Assembly (NCBI RefSeq): GCF_023380265.1
Contig: NZ_CP093366.1
Span: 806,001-870,000, forward strand
Direction of reading: 5' to 3'
DNA: 64,000 nt
Origin: Bombilactobacillus folatiphilus
GTDB lineage: Bacteria > Bacillota > Bacilli > Lactobacillales > Lactobacillaceae
Below, in pieces: positions 42,574 through 52,359 of the stretch (position 1 is the first letter of the stretch; every line of letters begins with the position of its first letter). The translations under genes and the position numbers were made by a program. A model generated the notes under the pieces. That model saw nothing but the letters and a program-made list of their open reading frames with translations, made no database searches and was not told the origin of the DNA.

Positions 42574-43812
42574 ATGAAAAGTACTGGTATTAGAATTTAT
42601 GGCAAGGACGATCTACGGCTCGAAAATTTTGAATTACCCGAAATTAAAGATGATGAAATTTTAGCGACAGTTGTCGCTGACACAATGTGCATGTCGTCAT
42701 GGAAATTGGCCAAAGAAGGTGAAGATCATAAAAAAACGCCTGCTAATTTGGCTCAAAATCCCGCTTTAGTTGGTCATGAATTTTCTGGTAAAATTTTAAA
42801 AGTAGGAAGCAAGTGGGCAAATAAATTTTTTGAAAATGAAAACTATGTAATCCAACCAAATTTAGCGCGTGATGACACCCCGTTTGTCCCAGGATATTCT
42901 TATCCTTACATCGGCGGAAACGCAACTTGTATTATTATTCCCAATGAAGTCATGGAGTTAGGCTGCTTAATTCCATTCAAGGGACAAGCGTATTACGAAG
43001 GTGCATTGTGTGAACCACTTAGTTGTGTCATTGCCGCATTTAGTTCACAATTTCATTTAATCCCTCACACATATAATCACACAATGGGGATTAAAAATGG
43101 CGGTAATACTTTAATTTTAGGTGGTACTGGTCCAATGGGGTTATTAGCAATTGACTATGCCATTCATACGGATAAAAAACCTAAAACATTGGTTGTCACT
43201 GATTTAGTCGCTGACAAACTTGCACGTGCTAAAGAATTATATCCTTCATCTGAAGTAGAAATGAAATTTGTCAATGTTGACGGACTCTCTATCGATGAAC
43301 AAAAGCAAGCACTGTTAACTGCCGTAGACAATGAGGGCTATGATGACATTTTTAGTATGGTTAGTGTCAGTCCTATCTTGACTTTAGCTGGACAATTATT
43401 GCGTGCTGATGGTTGTCTGAATCAATTTGCTGGTCCTATGAAAAAAGATTTTTCCGCTAACCTTAATTTTTATGACGTTCACTATAACTTCACTCATGTC
43501 GCAGGCACCTCAGGTGGAAACGCCACCAATGAGGCGCAAGCAGCACAATTAATTGCAGAACGTAAAGTAAACGTTGCCAAAGTAATTACCCATGTTTTAG
43601 GACTAGATGCCACCTCTGAAACTATTCTTCACCAACCAGAAATCGGCGGCGGCAAAAAATTAACCTATGTTGGTCATAAATTTGATCGAATAGCAATCGA
43701 CCAAATAGCTACTAACTCTCCATTAGGACAAATTCTAACAGCTCACAATGGACTTTGGTCACCTGAAGCTGAACAATGGATTTTAGCTAACACTGATGCA
43801 ATTGATTCTTAA
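42574..43812 (+). CDS. sorE: L-sorbose-1-phosphate reductase (412 aa)
   Basis: A medium-chain, zinc-dependent dehydrogenase type protein: GHEFSGKILKVG, YEGALCEPLSCVIAA and the nucleotide-binding LGGTGPMGLLAID. Length and sequence pattern fit SorE, which reduces sorbose-1-phosphate to sorbitol-6-phosphate. It has its own upstream candidate SorR site and a strong terminator downstream. Confidence 0.87.
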   Translation: MKSTGIRIYGKDDLRLENFELPEIKDDEILATVVADTMCMSSWKLAKEGEDHKKTPANLAQNPALVGHEFSGKILKVGSKWANKFFENENYVIQPNLARDDTPFVPGYSYPYIGGNATCIIIPNEVMELGCLIPFKGQAYYEGALCEPLSCVIAAFSSQFHLIPHTYNHTMGIKNGGNTLILGGTGPMGLLAIDYAIHTDKKPKTLVVTDLVADKLARAKELYPSSEVEMKFVNVDGLSIDEQKQALLTAVDNEGYDDIFSMVSVSPILTLAGQLLRADGCLNQFAGPMKKDFSANLNFYDVHYNFTHVAGTSGGNATNEAQAAQLIAERKVNVAKVITHVLGLDATSETILHQPEIGGGKKLTYVGHKFDRIAIDQIATNSPLGQILTAHNGLWSPEAEQWILANTDAIDS

Positions 43813-43869
43813 CACATTCAAGTTTAAAAAAACAAAATGGTCAGCTCGCCAAACGCAATCTTAAATCAA

Positions 43870-43923
43870 TAAAAAGTGCTCCATCATAGTCAATTCATCT
43901 GACTATTGTGGAGCACTTTTTAT
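43870..43923. terminator. Strong bidirectional terminator
   Basis: AAAAAGTGCTCCA...TGGAGCACTTTTT with an inner ATAGTCA/TGACTAT stem; one base-pair slip apart, very stable. Separates sorE from the convergent PTS genes. Confidence 0.9.
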
Positions 43924-43980
43924 ATTTAATAAATTACCTACCAATTCCATATTTCTTAATTTTTGATCTACTTATTTCAT

Positions 43981-44310
43981 TTATTTATTGCTTAACTCTG
44001 CTACTTTTTGATTCAAATGAACTAGATGAATAGTAAGATCGCGAATTAGTTCGGCAGCCATCATTTGATCTTCAGCATGCACTAATAATGCATTCATTGA
44101 ACTTGCCTCGCCATTTTGTTGTGCATCATCACTCAATAGTTTTAAATGTGTTTTTTGAGCAGCCTTCAGACAATCATTCGCCAGCTTAAGCTGTTCGTCG
44201 ACCTGGGAAAAATTTTCCTTCTCGGCTTCAGCAATCAAATTCATCAAAATTGAGCGTGCCTCACCAGTATTACTAATAATGTCAAATGCAATTTGTTCAG
44301 TGTTATCCAT
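43981..44310 (-). CDS. Lactose/cellobiose-family PTS enzyme IIA (109 aa)
   Basis: All-helical three-helix IIA with phosphorylated His in MNALLVHAEDQMMAAELI (about residue 78). Starts 16 bp after the IIB gene. The IIC gene is on the other strand at 45,767, separated by an esterase gene. The sugar is not identifiable; neighbours suggest a wall-derived or beta-linked substrate. Confidence 0.9.
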   Translation of the reverse strand: MDNTEQIAFDIISNTGEARSILMNLIAEAEKENFSQVDEQLKLANDCLKAAQKTHLKLLSDDAQQNGEASSMNALLVHAEDQMMAAELIRDLTIHLVHLNQKVAELSNK

Positions 44311-44326
44311 ATTTACCAGCTTTCAT

Positions 44327-44638
44327 TCATTTGTTTAGTTCTTGCTGTACCAAATCTAATAATTTAGGTACAGCGACCGGATTATACATGGTTCTCGGGA
44401 TCATAAGAAATGGTGTGTCATGATCTTGGGCCTGTTCTTGAATATAGTCCTTACGATAAACAGACTGGGGTGCCAATAATACTATATCAAATTGGTCATT
44501 GCCTAATAAATCAGCAACTTCTTCCGTTCCCACTGCTTGCACTGTAATTTTTTCTTGGCGCTTTTGACCTTCTTTTTGTAAACCATCTGCGATTAAAGAA
44601 GAACTCATACCACCACTGCATGAAAGTAAAATTTTCAT
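44327..44638 (-). CDS. Lactose/cellobiose-family PTS enzyme IIB (103 aa)
   Basis: ILLSCSGGMSSSLIADGL contains the phospho-cysteine (Cys7), the hallmark of the family. Normal length. Probably the first gene of a IIB-IIA pair, divergent from the esterase. Confidence 0.9.
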   Translation of the reverse strand: MKILLSCSGGMSSSLIADGLQKEGQKRQEKITVQAVGTEEVADLLGNDQFDIVLLAPQSVYRKDYIQEQAQDHDTPFLMIPRTMYNPVAVPKLLDLVQQELNK

Positions 44639-44820
44639 ATTATTGATACTCCTTAATTATTAAAATACTCCTGATATTATAGTAAACGATATCACGTGCT
44701 TTAATTCTAAGTAATTTAAATTAAAAAAGCAATTATTTTTTTAAAAATATACCAAAGTGTCATTTTCAGTGCTAAATTAGAATATTGGAAAATAAAATCA
44801 ATATCTTACTGGAGGTTTTC

Positions 44821-45552
44821 ATGGCTCTTTTAAAATTAACTAGATTCTCACTACTTTTGCAAAATCAATGCACCACCCGTATTTTATTACCTGATAATTT
44901 AGAAATTAACCAGCCGTTAACAGTAATCTGGTTGCTCCATGGTCTGGGTGATAACGGAACTTGTTGGCTTCGCAAAACTACTTTGGAACAAATTACTAGT
45001 AATTATCGGATTGCCGTTATTATGCCAGACATGGGACGCAGTTTTTATACCAATGCTAAAGACGGCCTCCCCTATTGGGATTATTTAACCGAAGAACTAA
45101 TACCTCAAATGCGGCGACTATTACCTCTCAGTAACCAAAGAAGTGAAAATTACTTATTGGGTAACTCGATGGGCGGTTTTGGTGCATTTAAGTTAGCTTT
45201 CAAACACCCCAATTGGTTTCAAGTCGTTGCTACCTTTTCTCCAGTTGTTGATTTAAATATTGTCAAAACTATTATGCCAGACTATACACATATTTTTGGT
45301 AGCCAAATTCCTCAAAATTATTTACAAAAATTAGCAAAACAATCATCGCCAGAACAACTAACAAGTATTCATTGGCAGCACACTATTGGTCAAAATGACT
45401 TCATGAAAGACGCCAATGATCAATTTGCGCAATGGATGAAAACCTTGAAGCTAGACTACACTTACACGGTCAGTCCTGGTCAACACGATTGGTCATTCTG
45501 GGAAAATGAATTGGTTAAACTTTTTAAAATTTGGCAACTTCCACTTGTTTAA
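44821..45552 (+). CDS. Alpha/beta-hydrolase esterase (tributyrin-esterase/EstA-like, 243 aa)
   Basis: Nucleophile elbow GNSMGGFGAFKLA, oxyanion region WLLHGLGDNGTCWLRKTTLE and catalytic His in SPGQHDWSFWE match the esterase-D/EstA family of lactic acid bacteria, which cleave short acyl or acetyl esters. No signal peptide. The frame runs from 44,785, but TGGAGG before the ATG at 44,821 sets the start. Sits between the halves of a PTS, so it may deacylate the imported sugar. Confidence 0.8.
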   Translation: MALLKLTRFSLLLQNQCTTRILLPDNLEINQPLTVIWLLHGLGDNGTCWLRKTTLEQITSNYRIAVIMPDMGRSFYTNAKDGLPYWDYLTEELIPQMRRLLPLSNQRSENYLLGNSMGGFGAFKLAFKHPNWFQVVATFSPVVDLNIVKTIMPDYTHIFGSQIPQNYLQKLAKQSSPEQLTSIHWQHTIGQNDFMKDANDQFAQWMKTLKLDYTYTVSPGQHDWSFWENELVKLFKIWQLPLV

Positions 45553-45696
45553 TTGATCATTTATCCAATAAATTATCTACTAATTACTTAAACTAGCTAA
45601 ATCTCAAACAAAAATTTCCATTAATACAAAATGCAATCTCACTACACTGATTATTTAATAAAGATGAGATTTGCCTAAAATTAATTAAAGTTTTAC

Positions 45697-45724
45697 TTGT
45701 ACTTTAAAAAGTGATTGGTATAAT
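45697..45724 (+). promoter_or_regulatory. Promoter of the PTS IIC operon
   Basis: TTGTAC, 16 bp, TATAAT, ending about 40 bp before the IIC start. Confidence 0.6.
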
Positions 45725-45766
45725 ATTTTTTGTAATCGTTTTAATTAAAACTTCAGGGGGAGCAAT

Positions 45767-47068
45767 ATGAAGAAATTTGACTCAGAAAAGATTGCGAGCT
45801 GGATGGCCAAATTAGCTGGCAATCGATATTTTACGGCAATTCGTGATGGGATGGCTGTTATTATTCCCGTCTCAATCGTCGGATCTTTTTTTACAATTGC
45901 TGCACAATTACCAATACCAGCTTGGCAAGCATTCGTTAAACCTTATGTAACCGAGTTAAGTGTTCCAGTAACTTTTTCAATCGGCTTAATGGCACTTTAT
46001 TCATGTTACGCTATTGCCGCGAGTTTGGCTGGCTATTATAAATTAGATAAAATTTCCAGTGGTACGATTGCTGTTATGGTTTTTTTAATGCTAGCTGTTG
46101 AACCCGGAACACTGACACCAAAAATGGGAAAAGCCACTGGAATTGTAGCTGGAACAGTCTTTCCAGCCAAAAATTTTGGTTCCTACGGCTTATTTACAGC
46201 GATGGTTGTTTCTATTCTTAGTGTGGAAGTTATTTATTTCTTTAAGAAAAAGAATTGGGTTATTAAAATGCCAGATGGCGTTCCACCAGCTGTCTCTAAT
46301 TCCTTTATGTCTTTAGCACCTACTGCCATTTTAATTATTTTGGCTTGGGTCATTAAGTCGGGCTTACACTTCGACTTAAATCAATTTTTACTTTCAATTT
46401 TGTCACCCCTGTCACATTTCGGCAAAGACAATTTTATTTCTGTTATCATACCTATCTTTTTCAATTCTATTTTCTGGCTATTTGGAATTCATGGTGCGAT
46501 CACTTCGACACCGATTTACCCTTATTGGTATAACAATTTATCAGACAATATGGCAGCTATCACTCATGGAGCAACAGCCGCAATGGCTCCCCATTTTATG
46601 ACAGAACAATTTTTCCAATTTTTCGTTTATATTGGTGGCTCGGGGTCAGTTTTAGCTTTATGTATTCTGTTAGCTTTCTTATCAAAATCTGGTATGGGCA
46701 AAACAATGGGCAAGGCCGTTTTAATCCCAAGTATTTTTAACATCAATGAACCTGTTATTTTTGGTTTACCGATTGTCATGAACCCTTACTTCGCTATTCC
46801 CTTTATTATTGCACCGTTGGCCGACGGTATTATTACTTGGTTGGCTACCATTAGCGGCCTGTTAAATAAAACAACCGCATTGGCTCCTTGGACCTTACCA
46901 GCACCGATTGGAGCATTCATGGTTACAGGTTTTGATTGGCGGGCGATTGTGATTACAATTATTAATATTATTGTTGCCATGGCAATCTATTTTCCATTTT
47001 TCAAAATGTGGGACAAACATCAGCTTGATATTGAACAACAAGCCGCTCAAGACGACTCTCCAGCTTAA
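45767..47068 (+). CDS. Lactose/cellobiose-family PTS enzyme IIC (433 aa)
   Basis: Around ten hydrophobic segments and the family pattern RDGMAVIIPVSIVGSFF, FGIHGAITSTPIYPYW and SIFNINEPVIFGLPIVMNP (substrate-binding loop) identify a CelB-type permease. It has its own promoter, a good AGGGGGAG site, and is followed by a terminator and then by three peptidoglycan-type genes. Works with the IIB and IIA proteins encoded at 43,981-44,638. Confidence 0.9.
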   Translation: MKKFDSEKIASWMAKLAGNRYFTAIRDGMAVIIPVSIVGSFFTIAAQLPIPAWQAFVKPYVTELSVPVTFSIGLMALYSCYAIAASLAGYYKLDKISSGTIAVMVFLMLAVEPGTLTPKMGKATGIVAGTVFPAKNFGSYGLFTAMVVSILSVEVIYFFKKKNWVIKMPDGVPPAVSNSFMSLAPTAILIILAWVIKSGLHFDLNQFLLSILSPLSHFGKDNFISVIIPIFFNSIFWLFGIHGAITSTPIYPYWYNNLSDNMAAITHGATAAMAPHFMTEQFFQFFVYIGGSGSVLALCILLAFLSKSGMGKTMGKAVLIPSIFNINEPVIFGLPIVMNPYFAIPFIIAPLADGIITWLATISGLLNKTTALAPWTLPAPIGAFMVTGFDWRAIVITIINIIVAMAIYFPFFKMWDKHQLDIEQQAAQDDSPA

Positions 47069-47078
47069 TTTTTAACCC

Positions 47079-47113
47079 AAAAGTATCAATTTATAAGATT
47101 GATACTTTTTTTA
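47079..47113 (+). terminator. Hairpin after PTS IIC
   Basis: AAAAGTATCAAT/ATTGATACTTTTTT stem with a 7-base loop; the next gene starts 20 bp later, so read-through may feed the downstream genes. Confidence 0.75.
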
Positions 47114-47133
47114 ATTTAGAAAGGAACTGATAA

Positions 47134-48156
47134 ATGACCCCAGCTGAACAAAAGATCAACCAACTAATGAAAACAGCTATTAATCAAAAAATTGTTTATG
47201 GCGTATCTTATGCTTTCGTTAGTGCTAAAGAAGAACAAATTTTTTATTTGGGAGATCAAGGCAAAAATCAGGAAAAAGTAGCGCTAGAACCCGACATGTT
47301 ATACGATCTCGCCTCGCTAACCAAGGTTGTCGCTACGACTACTAGAATTCTTCAATTGCTGGAACAAAATCAAATCCACTTAGATGATCATGTTGGATAT
47401 TATCTACCAATGATTCATTATCCACAAATTACTATCAAACAATTACTATTACACAACAGTGGTTTGCCAGCAGATATATCTAATCCACAAAAATTGGATT
47501 CTCAACAACTAATTAACGCTATTACACATGCTAAACTATTAACCCCATCAAATACTAACACCATTTATTCAGATTTAGGATATATCTTATTAGGCTGGTT
47601 AATCGAACAAATTGACGGCAATTTAGCTCACAGTTTTGCTAAAAATATCTTTGAACCATTAAATATGCAACATACTAAATTTAATCCCATTAGTAATCAG
47701 ACATTAAATTTTGTACCCACAGAATTCGATTCAACACGTGGTGGCTTAATTCGCGGTCACGTTCATGATGAGAAAGCCGCAATTTTGGGAGGAATTAGTG
47801 GACATGCTGGCCTTTTTTCGACATTGAATGATCTAACCAAATTTACCAGAATGTATTTGAATCAGGGCTGTTATCATGGCCAGCAACTCTTAAATACTAC
47901 TAGTTTTGCTTACTTAAAGAAGACTTATTGTCGCGGTCGTACTTTAGGATGGAAAAAATGGACGCCAACAGGCAATCAGTTATGGCACACAGGTTTTACT
48001 GGAACTTCCATCGCTTTAGACTTAGATCATCAAACGGGCTTTATTTGTCTCACCAATCGTATATACCCTACCCGCAATGACAGGCGTTGGCTCCCAATCA
48101 GACGTGAAGCCATCAAACTTTTTTATCATAAAGAGGAGAAAATTATCAATGACTGA
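47134..48156 (+). CDS. Class C beta-lactamase-like serine hydrolase (340 aa)
   Basis: Serine motif SLTK (Ser61-x-x-Lys64), YSDLGYILLG in place of YxN, and HTGFTG as the KTG equivalent identify the penicillin-binding/EstB/class C fold. No signal peptide, so it acts inside the cell, perhaps as an esterase or peptidase. First of three overlapping or closely spaced genes with the epimerase and a class A-like hydrolase. Confidence 0.85.
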   Translation: MTPAEQKINQLMKTAINQKIVYGVSYAFVSAKEEQIFYLGDQGKNQEKVALEPDMLYDLASLTKVVATTTRILQLLEQNQIHLDDHVGYYLPMIHYPQITIKQLLLHNSGLPADISNPQKLDSQQLINAITHAKLLTPSNTNTIYSDLGYILLGWLIEQIDGNLAHSFAKNIFEPLNMQHTKFNPISNQTLNFVPTEFDSTRGGLIRGHVHDEKAAILGGISGHAGLFSTLNDLTKFTRMYLNQGCYHGQQLLNTTSFAYLKKTYCRGRTLGWKKWTPTGNQLWHTGFTGTSIALDLDHQTGFICLTNRIYPTRNDRRWLPIRREAIKLFYHKEEKIIND

Positions 48157-49204
48157 TCTAATTATTCAAGATTTAACGTGTCAATTGTTGCATACCGAGC
48201 TAAAACAGCCGTTTACCACGGCTTTACACAAAGTCACAGAAGTTCAAGCTGTTGAAGTCAAAATCACTTTATCTAATGGTCTCACCGGTTTTGGAACTGC
48301 GACACCTAATGAAAAAGTCACTGGTGATACTCTGGCAACTATCCAACAAGTGATTATCGAAGTTTTACGGCCTTGCTTACTTCACAAACATTTTTGGCAT
48401 TGGAATTTACTTTTAGATGATTTGCAAAATAGTATCATCCATAATACCGCTGCCAAAGCGGCTGTAGAATTAGCACTTTATGATTTACGCCGTCAAATCT
48501 TTGGTGTGAGTCTGACTGATCTATTAGGTGGACATAATCAAAAAGTGATAACTGATTACACAATTAGTATTGCCAAGCCTCAAATCATGGTTCAACAGGC
48601 TCAACAGTTAGACCAACAAGGCTTTTCGGCATTAAAAATTAAGGTGGGCCAACGCCCAATTTTAGAGGAAATTAGTATTGTCAACGATATTGCTAGTGCG
48701 GTCTGTGAACATCATGTACACCTTCGAATTGACGCTAATCAAGCTTGGACGGTTAAAGAGACTTTATTAGCGGATCAAATTTGGTATGAAAATAATCTGC
48801 CAATTGATTTTATTGAGCAACCTGTACTTGCTCAACAAATAAATGCTATGGCCAAGTTAACAGCACAAACTCATTTTCCAATTATGGCTGATGAAAGTGC
48901 CTTTTCAGTAATTGACGTTCTTAATTTAATTGAACAAAAGGCGTGTGACTTTGTAAATATTAAGTTAATGAAAACAGGTGGTCTTAGAAATGCTCAACAG
49001 ATTAATGATCTTTGCGCAACTGCGGGAATTTCTTGTATGATCGGTTGTATGATTGAACCCATTAATAGTATCACGGCGGCAGTAGCATTCGCGAGTGCGA
49101 ATACTAATATCAAATTCGTCGATCTTGACGCAATTTTAATGACTAAAACTGCTTCACATAATTCATTCTTAAAAATTGACCAAAATATCTTAACACCTAA
49201 GTAA
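48149..49204 (+). CDS. Dipeptide epimerase of the enolase superfamily (351 aa)
   Basis: The catalytic set of the muconate-lactonising/dipeptide-epimerase group is visible: LKIKVG (Lys), IDANQAW (Asp), FIEQPV (Glu), MADES (Asp) and IKLMKTGG (Lys). Such enzymes epimerise L-Ala-D/L-Glu released from murein. The frame extends into the preceding gene, but AGAGGAG before the ATG at 48,149 sets the start with an 8-bp overlap of the upstream stop. Supports a peptidoglycan-salvage role for the locus. Confidence 0.87.
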   Translation: MTDLIIQDLTCQLLHTELKQPFTTALHKVTEVQAVEVKITLSNGLTGFGTATPNEKVTGDTLATIQQVIIEVLRPCLLHKHFWHWNLLLDDLQNSIIHNTAAKAAVELALYDLRRQIFGVSLTDLLGGHNQKVITDYTISIAKPQIMVQQAQQLDQQGFSALKIKVGQRPILEEISIVNDIASAVCEHHVHLRIDANQAWTVKETLLADQIWYENNLPIDFIEQPVLAQQINAMAKLTAQTHFPIMADESAFSVIDVLNLIEQKACDFVNIKLMKTGGLRNAQQINDLCATAGISCMIGCMIEPINSITAAVAFASANTNIKFVDLDAILMTKTASHNSFLKIDQNILTPK

Positions 49205-49215
49205 GGACAAGCATT

Positions 49216-49974
49216 GTGAATACTTTAAAATCAAAAATCAACCAAATTTTGACAACCAGTCCATTTGATTACGCGATTCAGATAAATAGAGGAACAGATA
49301 TCTTAATGGCTACCAACACTCAGGTCATCTTTTCTGCTGCCAGTTTAATTAAACTAGGTATTGCTCGCTATTTGGTCGACCTCAGTCAAAAAAATCCCGA
49401 CATTTTACAAGAAAGATTATCATTCATCGCAGAACAACGTGTCGGTGGAGCTGGTATTATCGCTGACCTAGACCAAAATAGTTGGTTAGTTGAGGACTTA
49501 ATTCGTTTAATGTTAAGTTTATCCGATAATAGTGCCACCAACCTGTTATTACATCATTTTACTGTTTTGAAAATTCACAATTGGTTAAATGCTCACTACT
49601 CACAAATCAATCTGCGACGCTTGATGATGCAAGCCAGTCATAAGCATCAAGATAATAGCCTTACTCTGAGTTCTCTAATGCAGCTTTGGCAAGATTTGTT
49701 CAATGATCACTCGGCTGGTGCACGAATTGTCCAACAAGCTTTATCGCACCAGCATAATCAACAAAAATTAGTTGCCAATAAAAATCAACTCGTGACATAT
49801 AACAAAACTGGCGAACTAGCCCTCGAAGAGCATGACCTTGCACGCTTTCAATTTACTAAGCAAATTATCGATTGTGGCATTCTCGTCCATTTCAATGACC
49901 CCAGCCAAAGAAAACAAGCGATTAAACTAATTCAACAAATCGGTACCTTAGTTATTAATCATTTTGATTGTTAG
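49216..49974 (+). CDS. Class A beta-lactamase-like serine hydrolase (252 aa)
   Basis: SAASLIKLG (Ser43-x-x-Lys46), SDNSATN (Ser103-Asp-Asn) and NKTGEL are the three penicillin-recognising motifs. There is no signal peptide, so a cytoplasmic peptidase or amidase acting on muropeptides is more likely than drug resistance. GTG start with AAGGAC, 11 bp after the epimerase. Last gene of the group. Confidence 0.83.
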   Translation: MNTLKSKINQILTTSPFDYAIQINRGTDILMATNTQVIFSAASLIKLGIARYLVDLSQKNPDILQERLSFIAEQRVGGAGIIADLDQNSWLVEDLIRLMLSLSDNSATNLLLHHFTVLKIHNWLNAHYSQINLRRLMMQASHKHQDNSLTLSSLMQLWQDLFNDHSAGARIVQQALSHQHNQQKLVANKNQLVTYNKTGELALEEHDLARFQFTKQIIDCGILVHFNDPSQRKQAIKLIQQIGTLVINHFDC

Positions 49975-50127
49975 ACTAATTTAATAATTAAAATCAAATT
50001 TCGACCTTGCTAAATTCTTTCATGATGAATCTGGGCTTTTTTCGTCATTAAAAGAATTAATCTTTCTCATTTGTGATTACACTACGGAATCAAGCATTTG
50101 ACAAAGCTATGATATGTGATAGATTAA

Positions 50128-51300
<1,173 letters not shown>

Positions 51301-51307
51301 GTAAACT

Positions 51308-51344
51308 AAAAAAGCTTTGGTTCAAAAATGAACCAAAGCTTTTT
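51308..51344. terminator. Bidirectional terminator of guaB and degV
   Basis: AAAAAGCTTTGGTTCA/TGAACCAAAGCTTTTT perfect stem with a 5-base loop. Confidence 0.9.
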
Positions 51345-51363
51345 ATTATCTAAAAATTAGCAA

Positions 51364-52230
51364 TTATAATTGAGTAATATCTTTCATCCAACCTAAAGCC
51401 ATCGCTTTTTCGCCCAAATGTGTGCCAATCACTGGTCCGAAATAAGTCTGTTCAATTACTACATTCGGAAACCGCTCGCGCAAATGAGCCGTCCACCGAT
51501 CATTCTCCTCAGGATCATTCGCATCAATCACCAATAACCGATATGAAAAATCAGCCTGTGCTAAAGCTGCCGCAAAACGATCCTCACTTTTTAAATAAGC
51601 TCTTTTTTCAGAACGAACTTTGCCATAAGCCACAATCTCATCGCTTTGATCATCAAATGTTAGTAAGGGTTTAATATTTAACATCGTGCCGATCACTGCT
51701 GAAGCATTTGATAAGCGACCGCCTTTAACTAAATTATTTAAATCCTTCACAACAATATTTTCATCAATAGTTCGTCTTAAATCATCTAAACGTGCTAAAA
51801 TTTGATCTAACTCAGCACCATCTTGAGCCATTCTACCAGCTTCCAAAGCCAAATAGCCCATTAATTTTACTGTAATCCGCGAATCATAAGGGACAATTTT
51901 AATATTAGTCTTACTGGCGGCCAGTGTACGCAAACTATTAATAAAACCCGATATTGTAGCTGCCAAATGAATCGAAATCACCGTATCATAACCTTGATCA
52001 GCCAAGTTATCGTAAACTTTTTCCATTTCACCTAAGCTAGGTTGCGAAGTCTTAGGCAATTCATCCAAATTACGTATTTTATCGTAAAAATCTGAATTAG
52101 TAATATCGACACCTTCATGATAAACCTCACCTTGAATGATGACTGGAATTGAAACAACAAGTATATTATATTTTGCTGCTTCTTCCGCAGTTAAGTATGA
52201 AGTGCTGTCGGTTACTACGGCAATTTTCAT
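51364..52230 (-). CDS. DegV-family fatty-acid-binding protein (288 aa)
   Basis: KIAVVTDSTSYLT, SQPSLGEMEKVY and the C-terminal GPVIGTHLGEKAMALGW are DegV marks. These proteins hold a fatty acid for phosphorylation by the FakA kinase; lactobacilli have several. The frame extends to 52,248, but the ATG at 52,230 has the better GTGAGGT site. Single gene, convergent with guaB. Confidence 0.87.
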   Translation of the reverse strand: MKIAVVTDSTSYLTAEEAAKYNILVVSIPVIIQGEVYHEGVDITNSDFYDKIRNLDELPKTSQPSLGEMEKVYDNLADQGYDTVISIHLAATISGFINSLRTLAASKTNIKIVPYDSRITVKLMGYLALEAGRMAQDGAELDQILARLDDLRRTIDENIVVKDLNNLVKGGRLSNASAVIGTMLNIKPLLTFDDQSDEIVAYGKVRSEKRAYLKSEDRFAAALAQADFSYRLLVIDANDPEENDRWTAHLRERFPNVVIEQTYFGPVIGTHLGEKAMALGWMKDITQL

Positions 52231-52359
52231 GTAAATAAGATACCTCACTAATCCATATAATTAAAATTATGCAAAATCCAACAGATATTATTGTATCATA
52301 AACCATATAATGGTGTAAAATAGTAGTTTAAGGTTTAATTTTAGATCAAGGAGAAAAAT

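Noticed and set aside
49216..49974. Beta-lactam resistance gene
   Set aside because: No signal peptide or lipobox; the genomic context points to an intracellular murein-related hydrolase.
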